Notes: generated from the letters alone by a model not told the origin. DNA of 64,000 bases from an uncultured Lentisphaeria bacterium (GCA_903863035.1 CAIPAT010000301.1:1-64000); one strand, 5' to 3'; positions 53,040 to 62,382 are shown, counted from the first letter of the stretch. Numbers and translations are program-made.

Positions 53040-53969
53040 TTATTGAGGCATTCCCATCTTGTAGTGTCCCATTATCTCTTTATCAGACAATGCTTTATTG
53101 TATATTAAAAACTCGTCCATAAAACCCGAAAACCAGTTGGAAAAACGTGGAGTTCCTTTTGCGTTAACTCCGTTATTCGACGCTCCGAGCACCAGGTCTT
53201 GAGTCGCCTGATAGCTGATCGGGAGGGCAGGGGTATTCCCGCCTGTCATCAGCGTTCCGTTTACATACATTTTGACCCCGACTTTGGCCTTATTGACCAA
53301 TACTATATTATACCAGGTCGACGGCAGAATTGCCGGTATGGTTCTGGTTAAATTTGAATTGCCGACGCGCGACCGCAAGGAAGCGTTCAAATACAGATCA
53401 TATTGAGAGTTCCCGGTAAGCGTGTTATTTTTGCCGAAAAGACACTGCACAGTGCGTGCTGTATTGAAATTGACCCACATCAATACCGTAAAATCCTGAA
53501 CAGACGGATCAAAGCTTACACATTTTGTTCCGGGAACTGTCACATAACTATTGCTGCCGTTAAAAGATAACGAGTTCTTTAAGTGCAACCAGCGTCCGCC
53601 GCCCTGCACCCATTGCGGCAAATTCAGCGCGGCAGTCCTGGGATTGGTAACCGTCGTGGATAGAATCCCATTGTAACTGGCCGAATCATAACCGGGCATA
53701 TTGCAGGCCAGCGCACCATTATACAGCGTCGGCGTATAAATCCCGTCAACTTTCGTCTGAAAGTCTATGGCTTCAAAGTTATAATTGATTACCGTATCCG
53801 GATCGCGATTATTCTGAGCATTGGACGCCAGCCAGCGTACGTACTTAGCACGTTTCTGCGCCTTTGCATAAGCCGGCATCATCATTCCAATCAGGACTCC
53901 GATTATGGAAATCACTATAAACATTTCAACAAGAGTGAAGCATAATTTCTGTTTCGAATATCGCCTCAT
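53040..53969 (-). CDS. Pseudopilin with C-terminal LamG-like (concanavalin-fold) domain
   Basis: A 309-residue type II secretion/type IV pilus-like protein. The prepilin signal is RRYSKQKLC followed by FTLVEMFIVISIIGVLIGMMMP: mature Phe1 and Glu5 are present, but the -1 residue is Cys10 instead of Gly. After the helix come about 60 residues, then a LamG/laminin-G3 jelly roll at about 130-300 (LSFNGSNSYVTVPG, FTVLMWVNFN, WYNIVLVNKAKVGVKMYVNG, GFMDEFLIYNKALSDKEI), a fold that often binds carbohydrate. It lies between two paralogous receiver-kinase genes in the same orientation, with gaps of 22 and 67 bases, so the three probably share a transcript. It may carry the extracellular sensing or adhesive function of the island. 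Confidence 0.88.
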   Translation of the reverse strand: MRRYSKQKLCFTLVEMFIVISIIGVLIGMMMPAYAKAQKRAKYVRWLASNAQNNRDPDTVINYNFEAIDFQTKVDGIYTPTLYNGALACNMPGYDSASYNGILSTTVTNPRTAALNLPQWVQGGGRWLHLKNSLSFNGSNSYVTVPGTKCVSFDPSVQDFTVLMWVNFNTARTVQCLFGKNNTLTGNSQYDLYLNASLRSRVGNSNLTRTIPAILPSTWYNIVLVNKAKVGVKMYVNGTLMTGGNTPALPISYQATQDLVLGASNNGVNAKGTPRFSNWFSGFMDEFLIYNKALSDKEIMGHYKMGMPQ

Positions 53970-54036
53970 GTTCTGATTCTCCCGACTTAATTTAGAAAGT
54001 CATCATATAAAATAATTAACCAGTTGCTCTCTAAAA

Positions 54037-55869
54037 TTACAAGTCACTGGTTTCTTTAGTTAACGGCACCGCTGAAATTTCATCGGTGCCACACTTGGGA
54101 CATTTATAAGTTTTCTTAACAGCTTCACTGTATTCCTCTGGAGTCATATTATTCGCTCCAGTTAGCTCAGGCAACGCGAATACATGTTTGCAATTTTCGC
54201 ATTTTTCCGCCATCGCTATCGGACCTTCACATTTGCTGCATTTTGCTTCAGTAATTTCTTTGACTCTGCGTTCTTCAAGTAAATTACATTTTATACAGAT
54301 TACTGCAGTCATTGGTCCCTGTATAACCGCAACTGGAACTCTGTCCGAAAAAACATGATATCCCGCCCAGCCGGCAGCGGCAGATACTAGCAAAAAGGCT
54401 GCAGATAAAGCTATTATTCTGGGATCACTGCGCTTCAGTGATTTCAACAGCTTTTTAGCTTGACGTCTGTAAAGCGGCATTTGTCCAAGGCGTTTTTCGA
54501 TAGACGCAATCTTTACCTGCGGCGCCGGAGTAAATCCACGTTCGGTTGAATGTTCGGCAGTTGCTTCCTCCGCAACTAACAGTTGATTGGATGCGGCAGA
54601 CACAGCCTCTTGAGACCTGGCTGCTTTTTGCTTAGCATTTACCTGATCTTCGCGACATTGATTATATTCAACCAGACTGGCAAAAACTTCCTCGAGCTCC
54701 TCTTCCGATGGTCTCTGTGCCGGATTTTTCTCCAGCATGGCAAAAACTGCTCCGGAAAAATACTCCGATACACCCTTGTCATAATTCTGCAGTGCCGGTG
54801 GAATCAGGTTGACCTGACGGAACATGCTGACTGAAGCACGCTCGGAATCAAAAGGATTGTCTCCGGTGATTGCCTGATACAAGGTTATGCCCAGGCTGTA
54901 TATGTCACTTTTAGTGGTCAACTCATTTTCACAAGTCAAGTATTCCGGCGAGATATAACCGGCAGTACTCCATATTTCCGCGTTTAGCGGCATGGTTACT
55001 GATTTTCGCGGAACGACCATCCCGAAATCGGCAAGTTTGTAATGCCCGTCACTGCAAAGAATATTGGCAGGTTTGATATCGAGATGAACTATCTTTTTTT
55101 TACGAAACTCTTTAATGCCGCGGACAATGTCATAAGCGAGTTGCGACGCTTCCAGTTCAGTCAGTTTCTTGTGTTTTAGAATTTTCTGCAGATCGCCGCC
55201 AGCCGCAAATTCAAGCACCAGATAAATTCTGTCCTGGAACTTGCCGACATCATAGATTTTAAGAATACTTTCGGAATTGATTTTGCGGATTACTTCAGCT
55301 TCAGCAATGAAACACTTTACCATGTCTTCCGCGGCGAATGACTCTTTCAACAGTTTGAGTGCGCATTTGCGGTTATTATCTTCAAGATCGCTAACCAGAA
55401 ACACCGTAGAATGGGAACCGTACCCCAGCATTTTTTCAATCCGGTATTTTCCGGCAAATACAGTGCGTTTTTTAGCCAGATCGAAATCCTGCCTGTGCAA
55501 AGCGGAAATACCAAGCGATGTTTTCAGTTTGGCGATAAGGTGCGCTTCTTTTACCGGCTTTACTAGATAGTCGTTAGCGCCGGCGTTGAGCCCTTGGAGA
55601 ATATCGTCTTCTTCTTCCAGCGCCGAAACAATAATAATCGGAATTGAAGCGCCATTCGGCAACCTCCTGATTGCACGGCAGGCATCGAGACCGTTCATAC
55701 CCGGCATCTGAACGTCAAGAATCAGCAGTTCCGGAGATTCAGTTTCAAATGCAGTTATTGCATCCTTGCCGTCTTTGCAGGATATAACATCATGCCCTAG
55801 AAACGTGAGCATGCTTTCATAAGACTTCCTGACAACCAGGCTGTCATCAGCAATTAATATTCTCGCCAT
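54037..55869 (-). CDS. Receiver-Ser/Thr kinase-membrane-zinc ribbon fusion (paralogue 2)
   Basis: A 610-residue paralogue of the protein at 50996-53017, colinear over the receiver (MARILIADDSLVVRKSYES), kinase, membrane span (about 480-503, IIALSAAFLLVSAAAGW) and zinc ribbons (CIKC, CSKC, CENC, CPKC). Its catalytic loop VHLDIKPAN keeps the Lys that the other copy has lost, though HRD still reads HLD. It has a Gln/Ala-rich linker between kinase and membrane (about 400-460) and no tandem-repeat tail. It is the first gene of this minus-strand run, with no other gene for 237 bases upstream. Substrates are unknown. Confidence 0.92.
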   Translation of the reverse strand: MARILIADDSLVVRKSYESMLTFLGHDVISCKDGKDAITAFETESPELLILDVQMPGMNGLDACRAIRRLPNGASIPIIIVSALEEEDDILQGLNAGANDYLVKPVKEAHLIAKLKTSLGISALHRQDFDLAKKRTVFAGKYRIEKMLGYGSHSTVFLVSDLEDNNRKCALKLLKESFAAEDMVKCFIAEAEVIRKINSESILKIYDVGKFQDRIYLVLEFAAGGDLQKILKHKKLTELEASQLAYDIVRGIKEFRKKKIVHLDIKPANILCSDGHYKLADFGMVVPRKSVTMPLNAEIWSTAGYISPEYLTCENELTTKSDIYSLGITLYQAITGDNPFDSERASVSMFRQVNLIPPALQNYDKGVSEYFSGAVFAMLEKNPAQRPSEEELEEVFASLVEYNQCREDQVNAKQKAARSQEAVSAASNQLLVAEEATAEHSTERGFTPAPQVKIASIEKRLGQMPLYRRQAKKLLKSLKRSDPRIIALSAAFLLVSAAAGWAGYHVFSDRVPVAVIQGPMTAVICIKCNLLEERRVKEITEAKCSKCEGPIAMAEKCENCKHVFALPELTGANNMTPEEYSEAVKKTYKCPKCGTDEISAVPLTKETSDL

Positions 55870-56106
55870 TTTACTACTCCAGGAACAGGCTTTTTAATGA
55901 TAATTTTACATTATCAATTTTGTATGTACAAAACCTGCAAAAACTTACAACTGACTTAAAATAATTCTTTATTTGCAATAATCAATCAGCGCTAAGTACA
56001 AATAGGGGAATATTTACCTGTGTATATGCAAATAACCAGGCTGGTAAATCCATGAAACGAATTTTATGGGCTTCAATATCGACAGTAAATTAAGATTTGA
56101 ATACAA

Positions 56107-56490
56107 TTATTTTGAGCATATTTCTATCAGCAGAAGGATGCATACTATATAAGCCGGGCCGGCAAAAATAACCGAAAGAATTCTGGCAAATTCTAATTCA
56201 TCGTCTTTAACCGGCAATGCCCGAGGCGTGAATTTTCGTATGTCACCCCAAATCGACATATAAAAATCGAACAGAATAATACCGGTTACGGGCAGCACCC
56301 ATATAACAGAAATCCGGTCTTTGATATCCGGGTAAAAGTAAATAAAAATCAGAAAAGCCATGTAAACGCCGGACAATAGTTCATACAGCAGCATCGCCAG
56401 GCTGCCTTTATACTTTATCCAGTAATAAATATTGGAAAGAAGAATAAGCAAATAAATGCAGACATAGGTAAGCATTATAAAACGCATCAT
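56107..56490 (-). CDS. Small integral membrane protein, unrecognised
   Basis: A 127-residue protein with four predicted membrane segments (about 4-22, 36-55, 62-80 and 104-123). The second and third are separated by the short loop YPDIKDRIS. A charged loop, RKFTPRALPVKDDELEF, precedes the last. I do not recognise the family. It is encoded 38 bases downstream of the Ser/Thr kinase gene on the same strand, so co-expression with that kinase is likely. No ribosome-binding site is striking; two ATG codons stand together at the start. Confidence 0.65.
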   Translation of the reverse strand: MMRFIMLTYVCIYLLILLSNIYYWIKYKGSLAMLLYELLSGVYMAFLIFIYFYPDIKDRISVIWVLPVTGIILFDFYMSIWGDIRKFTPRALPVKDDELEFARILSVIFAGPAYIVCILLLIEICSK

Positions 56491-56528
56491 ATGCTCCGCA
56501 TTTCTCTTATTCCGCTAAGCAGGCAAGC

Positions 56529-57572
56529 CTATTTGCCTGTGACCTTGAAGTAGTCGTTCGGCAGCACCACCGTTTTGTCGCCGTGGCTGACGCTCTCCAG
56601 AATAAGCGTTTTTTCCGCTGTTTCCGATTCAGTATTTTCAATGATTTGATCAGAGAAAATACCGGGCATTTGCTCTCTGAGATAGTTTGCCAGTGTAACA
56701 ATAGTCGGACCGTAGCCGTCTTTGTAAATGAAATATTCCAAGTCTTTAGCCAGTTCAGAAGTATTTTGATAACGGTCTTCAGGACTGGTGGTCAGCATTT
56801 TTCTCAAGATTTTCTGTAATTCCGGGTCAAGTCCTCTGGGCAGTTTTTCCCAGTCAATATAATTCTCCTGTGCCTGTAGCAGGATTTCACGGAGCTTTAC
56901 ATCAAGCCTTCTCGTAGTATGTCCGGAAAGCATGTAGAAAAGCACAATTCCAAGTGAATAAATATCTGATCGGAAATCGATTTCTGCTTTATTGGCCTGT
57001 TCCGGAGACATGAACGGCAGCTTCCCGGAAATGGTATCGTCACTGCAGATGGTGGCGGCTCTGGCAATCCCGAAGTCGGTAATTTTAGGCAGGCCTTCCG
57101 ATGTGATCAAGATATTGTGAGGGCAGATGTCGCAGTGGACAATATTCATAGGCTGTCCCAGCGAGTCTTTGCGGCTGTGCGCGTAAGCCAGGCCGCGCGC
57201 CACGCGCGCCGCCACAAACACCGCAAGATTCCGCGGGAACGGCGTGTTCGTTTTATTGTGGAATTCCATGAAATCGAACAATGAAATGCCGTCAACATAT
57301 TCCAGCACGAAAAAGTATTGATCGTTATATTGGCTCAATTGATAAATCTGTACGATATTTTCATGCACCAGGTTGGCTACCAGCTTGGCTTCTTCAATAA
57401 AGCGGTCAACAAATTTCTGATCATCAGAATAGCAGCTTAATAAAGTTTTAATAGCAACTACTTTTTCAAATCCTTCCAAACCCTTCGCCAGTGCTTTGCA
57501 TACAGAGCCCATGCCGCCTTCTGCAATGTGCGCAATTATTTCATACTCAACATTTCCATATAATTTTTCCAT
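56529..57572 (-). CDS. Soluble Hanks-type Ser/Thr protein kinase with degenerate HRD motif
   Basis: A 347-residue kinase without receiver or membrane span. The glycine-rich loop is IAEGGMGSVCKA, beta3 Lys is in VVAIKTLL, and DFG is in KITDFGIARA. APE is replaced by SPE in FMSPEQANKAEIDFRSDIYS. The catalytic loop IVHCDICPHNILI has Cys for Arg and Cys for Lys, so catalytic strength is uncertain; kinases of the VHRDVSPQN type are the nearest pattern. A 70-residue tail follows the kinase fold. AAGGAGCTG lies before the ATG. The membrane protein and the HD gene flank it on the same strand. Confidence 0.9.
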   Translation of the reverse strand: MEKLYGNVEYEIIAHIAEGGMGSVCKALAKGLEGFEKVVAIKTLLSCYSDDQKFVDRFIEEAKLVANLVHENIVQIYQLSQYNDQYFFVLEYVDGISLFDFMEFHNKTNTPFPRNLAVFVAARVARGLAYAHSRKDSLGQPMNIVHCDICPHNILITSEGLPKITDFGIARAATICSDDTISGKLPFMSPEQANKAEIDFRSDIYSLGIVLFYMLSGHTTRRLDVKLREILLQAQENYIDWEKLPRGLDPELQKILRKMLTTSPEDRYQNTSELAKDLEYFIYKDGYGPTIVTLANYLREQMPGIFSDQIIENTESETAEKTLILESVSHGDKTVVLPNDYFKVTGK

Positions 57573-57625
57573 TTTCAGCTCCTTGTTAATATTGTTAATC
57601 CTGTATATTTGCTTCTCTAAATTTA

Positions 57626-58216
57626 TTAGAACACGGTGCTCTTTCTTGCATCAATCAGTTGCTTCAGGCAGTCTGCTTTAACTGCGTCTCTCGATTCCCG
57701 GCAGTATCTGGTGAAATAATGGTGGTTTTTTAGAAAATTAATCTGAAAATCCAGCCACTCCTGATCGGTAAACAAAATATTGTAAAAGCTCATTTCCTTT
57801 CGCAGCAGCGTTGACTGCTTATCATATTCTTCCGTCCCCAGATATTGCAGATCTGCGTCACAGATAATCTGTTCTTCCAGGTTTCCCGGCTTCTGAGGGA
57901 TTCTTGTTGCCAGGATCACGCGGCATATTTTTTCAATTTGTTCAGGAGTATAATCGTATTCCGGCAGAAATTCCCGGGCTATTTCTGTTCCAATCCGTTC
58001 ATTGTCTACCGGCATCCGTAAATAGCCTGAGTCATGAAAAAGCGCCGCCGTCTTAAGGATGATTATTTCTTCTTCCGGCAGCCCTTCAGCCCTGCTGAAT
58101 TCTTCCGCGGCTCTGATAGTCTCACAGGTATGGCTGACATTATGGTAGTATAATTTATCTGAAAGCTTTCTTTTCAGCATATCTAAAATAAATTTTTCTA
58201 CTCTGGCGTAATCCAT
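57626..58216 (-). CDS. HD-domain metal-dependent phosphohydrolase
   Basis: A 196-residue HD protein. Metal ligands follow the order H...HD...D: YHNVSHTCETIRAAEEF (His), LKTAALFHDSGYL (HD) and IICDADLQYLG (Asp). HD proteins of this size hydrolyse nucleotides or cyclic nucleotides, but this one carries no signature of a named subfamily. It lies 54 bases upstream of the kinase gene on the same strand and is divergent from the adenylate cyclase across 268 bases. A role in turning over the cyclase product is conceivable but only inferred from position. Confidence 0.88.
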   Translation of the reverse strand: MDYARVEKFILDMLKRKLSDKLYYHNVSHTCETIRAAEEFSRAEGLPEEEIIILKTAALFHDSGYLRMPVDNERIGTEIAREFLPEYDYTPEQIEKICRVILATRIPQKPGNLEEQIICDADLQYLGTEEYDKQSTLLRKEMSFYNILFTDQEWLDFQINFLKNHHYFTRYCRESRDAVKADCLKQLIDARKSTVF

Positions 58217-58484
58217 ATAAATTATCTCCGGCTATTGGATTGTACTATATCTCTACTGATAATATAAAGCAATAATTTATTATTTTTTCTTCATTCAGAT
58301 TTGGCCTTCATATTGGAAAATGATATGGCATACTTGGCTTATTTATAACTTATAATTGGAGTGACCCTGCATAAAAATATTGATTTTTATCTTTTCCGCC
58401 GCTATTATTCATTTGTTTAAGGCAATATAGTAATAGCTATGGTTGGGACTGTAATTGAAGCGAAAACCTTGAGAGAACCTTGAA

Positions 58485-59429
58485 ATGACTGTTAGTTATT
58501 TATTTACTGCAATTATTATCCTGCTGTTAATTGCCGCTAATCTGGTGACTGTCGTATATATGCACCGGCGGGCGGAAAAATTGCTGGACAGCGAGAAACA
58601 GAAATACGATAGAGAGAAAAAAGAGTTTTTACATTCCACCTTGCGTCCGATGCAGGAAAAAGAAGAACAGAAATTCAGAATGGCGGAAGCCAACTTGAAG
58701 CTGCTGGAGCATCAGGAGGAACTCAAACGTCAGAAGCTGGAAATGGCGGAAGCCAATCTGCAGCTGCTGGAGCTGAAAGAACAGGTTGAGCAGGAAAAAG
58801 AACGTTCCGACCGTCTGCTGCTCAACGTTCTGCCGGAGCGCGTTGCCAATGACTTGAAGGAAAAAGGCACAAGCATTCCTGAATGTTTTGACAACGTTAC
58901 TGTATTTTTCTCCGATATCGTCAATTTCACCAAATTGACCAGTACAATTGACCCGGCTGACGTCATTTGCGAGTTAAGCGATATTTTTACCGGATTTGAC
59001 CAAATATTCAAGCGTAACCATTGTGAGCGGATCAAGACCATCGGCGATGCATATTTAAGTGTTTCAGGCATGCCTGAACCGGATGAAAAACATGCCTGCA
59101 ATGTTCTTAAGGCAGCCTTTGAATGTATGGTTTTTCTAGAAAAACGCAACCAGAACCACCGGATGAAATGGCAGATGCGCATGGGCGTACATTCCGGCAG
59201 GGTGGTCGGTGGAATTGTCGGCATAGAAAAGTATATCTACGATGTGTTCGGGGACACGATCAATACCGCTGCACGGATGGAGCATTATTCAGAGCCAGAT
59301 AAAATCAATGTTTCCAGTGAAACATATGCACTTGCCAGCGAATATTTCATTTTCAAAGAACGCGGCTCGGTTGAGGTCAAAGGTAAAGGTCTGATAACGA
59401 TGTACTTCCTGGAAGGCATTAAACAGTGA
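58485..59429 (+). CDS. Membrane-anchored class III adenylate cyclase
   Basis: It makes cAMP from ATP. Residues 4-26 form one membrane anchor. Residues about 30-120 are a long heptad-rich coiled coil containing two copies of a MAEANL[KQ]LLE unit. Residues about 135-310 are the cyclase homology domain. Metal-binding Asp residues are in VFFSDIVNFTKL and IGDAYLSVSG. The substrate-selecting pair is Lys (RIKTIGD) and Asp (YDVFGDT), which indicates ATP rather than GTP. The transition-state Asn/Arg pair is present in NTAARME. There is no extracellular sensor domain. It stands alone on the plus strand at the end of the signalling island; no CRP gene is in the window. Confidence 0.92.
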   Translation: MTVSYLFTAIIILLLIAANLVTVVYMHRRAEKLLDSEKQKYDREKKEFLHSTLRPMQEKEEQKFRMAEANLKLLEHQEELKRQKLEMAEANLQLLELKEQVEQEKERSDRLLLNVLPERVANDLKEKGTSIPECFDNVTVFFSDIVNFTKLTSTIDPADVICELSDIFTGFDQIFKRNHCERIKTIGDAYLSVSGMPEPDEKHACNVLKAAFECMVFLEKRNQNHRMKWQMRMGVHSGRVVGGIVGIEKYIYDVFGDTINTAARMEHYSEPDKINVSSETYALASEYFIFKERGSVEVKGKGLITMYFLEGIKQ

Positions 59430-59455
59430 TTTATGCTGAACCTGAATAATTCGGG

Positions 59456-60733
59456 CTAACGGCGTTTTTCCAGATATTTCTTGATGGTATCATTCAGTTT
59501 GCGGTGCCGCCCTTCCGGCAGATTGAATCTTTCGCAAACTTCCAGAATTACTCTGGCTGCGTGTTCAATATATCCGCTGGCCATGTCGGCCGCTGTGCGG
59601 TTGAGCTGGATTTTGATTTGCGGAATTCGGCAGATGCAGTCAGACTCACGGTCAAGCTTCTTCAACGGTTCCGGGGTATTGGTCAAAGTCACTCCTTCAA
59701 CATGATCAATTTCAATCCTGATGTCCAGCAATTCTTCATAGTAGCCAAGTTCGGAATACAACTGGCTGAGACCATTGACCGCCTCGGAAAAAAACTTCAC
59801 AAGCTCGGGATACTTTATTGTTTTGCCGGAATCGCTCCAGACGCTGATGTAATGAAACATGCCTGATTGGAACATCTGCCACAGTTTTTTACCTCTTTCC
59901 GGCATGGAACGCAATGAGATGTTCGAAAAATAGCTTTCATCTAATTCCGCCTCGGATATAAAATTATTAGAGGTTTGCAGTGAAATCACATCGGAAAAAG
60001 CCCGTTTCAGCTCGGAAAGGCTAAATTTTTCCGGGATGTATTGCGGCGGCGCCACCATAATATCGATCCTGATGCCAGAGCTGTCTCCGGCTAGGTTGCT
60101 CCGGCGGTCGAAGAATGTTCTGGAATGCGCTCTTTCTTCGGCGAAATGGCTTTTGGCATTCTGCTCGATCGTCACTCGTTCTTCATAGAGTACGCCGCGG
60201 ATCATCCGTCCGAGGATCTCCCGTTGATTGCGCAGCGCCCGCTGAATGATGCCGTGAATCTCGCTGGCCCGGTAGGCGGGTCTGCTGGATGCGTCTGCGG
60301 TGCGGATGTAAAAAACTCCCTGCTGGAGCTCATTTTCAAAACCATAACTGCATACATGCGGAATATTGGAAAAGCGCCGGATGACGAATATCGCATAGCG
60401 TTTGCCGTCAACGATCGGGCGCTCAATTGTGAAATCAATTTCAGGATCGGCATATTTGTTGATAAAATTGCCTACAATCGTCGGATCAAATGATTTGGCC
60501 TGTTCTCCGGTGAGTCCGGTAAACAGTGACGGCTGTCCGGCGGAATCCTCGCCGACACCGACTACGATATAACCGCCTTTGGTATTGGCCATCGCCAGGC
60601 AGTGGCGCACGAATTTCGCTTTGCTGCCGCGGTTCAATTTGCGCCAGTCGAGCCCTGCTTTATAGTCGAGTTCTTCCGACTCAACCCCGCGGTAGACGAT
60701 GTTCTTCCAGTCAATTTGAATCTTTACTGACAT
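59456..60733 (-). CDS. Schlafen AlbA_2 domain protein
   Basis: A 425-residue protein whose first 170 residues are an AlbA_2 (Schlafen-type, putative DNA/RNA-binding) domain: ESEELDYKAGLDW at the start, FVRHCLAMANTKGGYIVVGVGED as the hallmark, and FYIRTADASSRPA at the end. The C-terminal 250 residues contain IRIDIMVAPPQYIPE and a helical end, with no recognised fold. Such proteins are scattered in prokaryotes and often lie near mobile or defence genes, but no mobile-element gene accompanies this one. Its function is unknown. The ribosome-binding site is weak. Confidence 0.8.
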   Translation of the reverse strand: MSVKIQIDWKNIVYRGVESEELDYKAGLDWRKLNRGSKAKFVRHCLAMANTKGGYIVVGVGEDSAGQPSLFTGLTGEQAKSFDPTIVGNFINKYADPEIDFTIERPIVDGKRYAIFVIRRFSNIPHVCSYGFENELQQGVFYIRTADASSRPAYRASEIHGIIQRALRNQREILGRMIRGVLYEERVTIEQNAKSHFAEERAHSRTFFDRRSNLAGDSSGIRIDIMVAPPQYIPEKFSLSELKRAFSDVISLQTSNNFISEAELDESYFSNISLRSMPERGKKLWQMFQSGMFHYISVWSDSGKTIKYPELVKFFSEAVNGLSQLYSELGYYEELLDIRIEIDHVEGVTLTNTPEPLKKLDRESDCICRIPQIKIQLNRTAADMASGYIEHAARVILEVCERFNLPEGRHRKLNDTIKKYLEKRR

Positions 60734-60786
60734 GCTGCCATAAATTCGCCGTACTTGCCAAAACTAACACGGCTTTTATAAAGGTG

Positions 60787-61167
60787 TTACTTTTTAGCTT
60801 TAATGTCGCACTTGAGGCCAATGGCCTTGTTGAAATTATTAAATGCGCTCATCATTGCCGCTATTTCCAGCGCACCGGTAATTTCTTCCTCTTTCACGCC
60901 GGCTTTAAGAGCCATTGCACGGTGTGCTTCCACACAGTATTGACAGCCGTTGACGGCGCTGACCGCGATAGCAATCAATTCTTTGGTTTTGGGCTCAAGG
61001 TTCTTGCCGGCGGCGTCTGCGAGCTTCAGCAGGTTGTCCAGAAACTCCCCGCTGCGCCCCATGGCTTGAAAAACTTCCGGAACAAAACCGAAATTATTTT
61101 CGAGACTGGTCTGGATTGTGACTGCTTTCTTATCACCGGTTTTCTTGTAGAGTTTTACGCTGGCCAT
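60787..61167 (-). CDS. AhpD-like alkylhydroperoxidase / carboxymuconolactone decarboxylase family protein
   Basis: A 126-residue all-helical protein with the redox motif VNGCQYCVEAHRAMA (Cys pair about 71 and 74, then the proton-relay His). This is the catalytic core of AhpD-type peroxidases rather than of the decarboxylases, so it is probably a thiol-based peroxidase or disulfide reductase. AGGAGG lies about 8 bases before the ATG. It complements the PerR-linked oxygen-defence genes at 9-12 kb, but no Fur-type box was noticed ahead of it. Confidence 0.9.
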   Translation of the reverse strand: MASVKLYKKTGDKKAVTIQTSLENNFGFVPEVFQAMGRSGEFLDNLLKLADAAGKNLEPKTKELIAIAVSAVNGCQYCVEAHRAMALKAGVKEEEITGALEIAAMMSAFNNFNKAIGLKCDIKAKK

Positions 61168-61272
61168 AATATACCTCCTGTTGAGTTTTGATGTATTCTT
61201 CCGGAGTCTGACTTCACTTTAATTACACTAACAATAACCGCTGAAAACGGTTTTGCAACTATTTCGCGATTT

Positions 61273-62085
61273 TTACCTGAACTGATTGATCAGGTCGCGC
61301 AACTCGATGGCGGCCTGCCTCGCCCCGCCGGCAAATTCCGCTGAGCTGTCAGCGTAAATAATGCCGCGGGATGAATTGATAATCAGGCCAAGGCCGTCAG
61401 CGGAAAGCCCGTTTTCGATAACTTTCTTAACATCTCCACCCTGTGCTCCGACACCGGGGACCAGAAATGGTATTTCCGGGCAGATGGCGCGGACTCTGCC
61501 GAGTTCTTCCGGAAATGTCGCCCCGACGACCAGCAGGATGTTCCGGTTGTAATTCCATTTTTCCTGGGCCAGTTTAGCGACGTGTTCATAAACCGGTATT
61601 CCGTTGCAGGTCAACTCCTGAAGTTCCTTGGAACTCGGGTTGGAAGTACGGCAGAGGATGACCGTGCCGCGGTCGGCATAGTCCATAAAGGGTTTCAGCG
61701 TGTCCAGTCCCATATAAGGATTTACCGTGACGGCGTCGGCGTTGAAAATGACAAATGCCTCTTTTGCGTACATTTCGGCGGTTGGCCCGATATCGCCGCG
61801 CTTGGCATCGAGGATGACCGGTATCTCCGGATAGGCTTCCTTCAGGTACGAAATTGTCATTTTAAGTTCAATTTCCACATCCTGTCCGGCATAGTATGCG
61901 CACTGCGGTTTATAACAGCAGACCAGATCGGCGGTGGCGTCTATCAGTGCCTTGTTGAATTTAAAAACCGGATGCTGGGCCCCTTTTAAACAGGCTGGCA
62001 GCTTCTTTATGTCAGGGTCGAGGCCGACGCAGACCAGTGAATTGTTCTTTACCCAGGCCTGATGGATTTTTTCCATGAATGTCAT
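61273..62085 (-). CDS. pyrF: Orotidine 5'-phosphate decarboxylase (type 2)
   Basis: The last step of UMP synthesis. The active-site signature is VILDAKRGDIGPTA (Lys near residue 90, with the flanking Asp residues). VCVGLDPDIKKLP at the N-terminus, VNPYMGLDTLKPF and FLVPGVGAQGGD are marks of the type 2 subfamily. About 270 aa, as usual for that group. Of several in-frame ATGs, that at 62085 has AAGGA 8 bases ahead; one two codons upstream is too close to it. No other pyr genes are adjacent. Confidence 0.95.
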   Translation of the reverse strand: MTFMEKIHQAWVKNNSLVCVGLDPDIKKLPACLKGAQHPVFKFNKALIDATADLVCCYKPQCAYYAGQDVEIELKMTISYLKEAYPEIPVILDAKRGDIGPTAEMYAKEAFVIFNADAVTVNPYMGLDTLKPFMDYADRGTVILCRTSNPSSKELQELTCNGIPVYEHVAKLAQEKWNYNRNILLVVGATFPEELGRVRAICPEIPFLVPGVGAQGGDVKKVIENGLSADGLGLIINSSRGIIYADSSAEFAGGARQAAIELRDLINQFR

Positions 62086-62382
62086 TGGCATATTCCTTAA
62101 AGATTAGATTTATTGTTAAATTCTCATGTCATCTGCAAATAATAGTTTCCATTGGCAAGTTTTCAACTGCTGAAATTGCAATTTGTGGAACATGCAATCC
62201 GCATCCCGGACATATCGGATACCGTCTGCCATGCTGAAAGATTCAGGAGAAATCAGTCAAAAAAAACAAAAACAGCAAACGCAACTTGACTTTCCTGCTG
62301 AATCAAGTTAATTTCCAACGACGTTTGTGTTTCTGTATTAGTTAATTTATGCACAGATCATTGCTCCCCTGGAGAATTTGAA

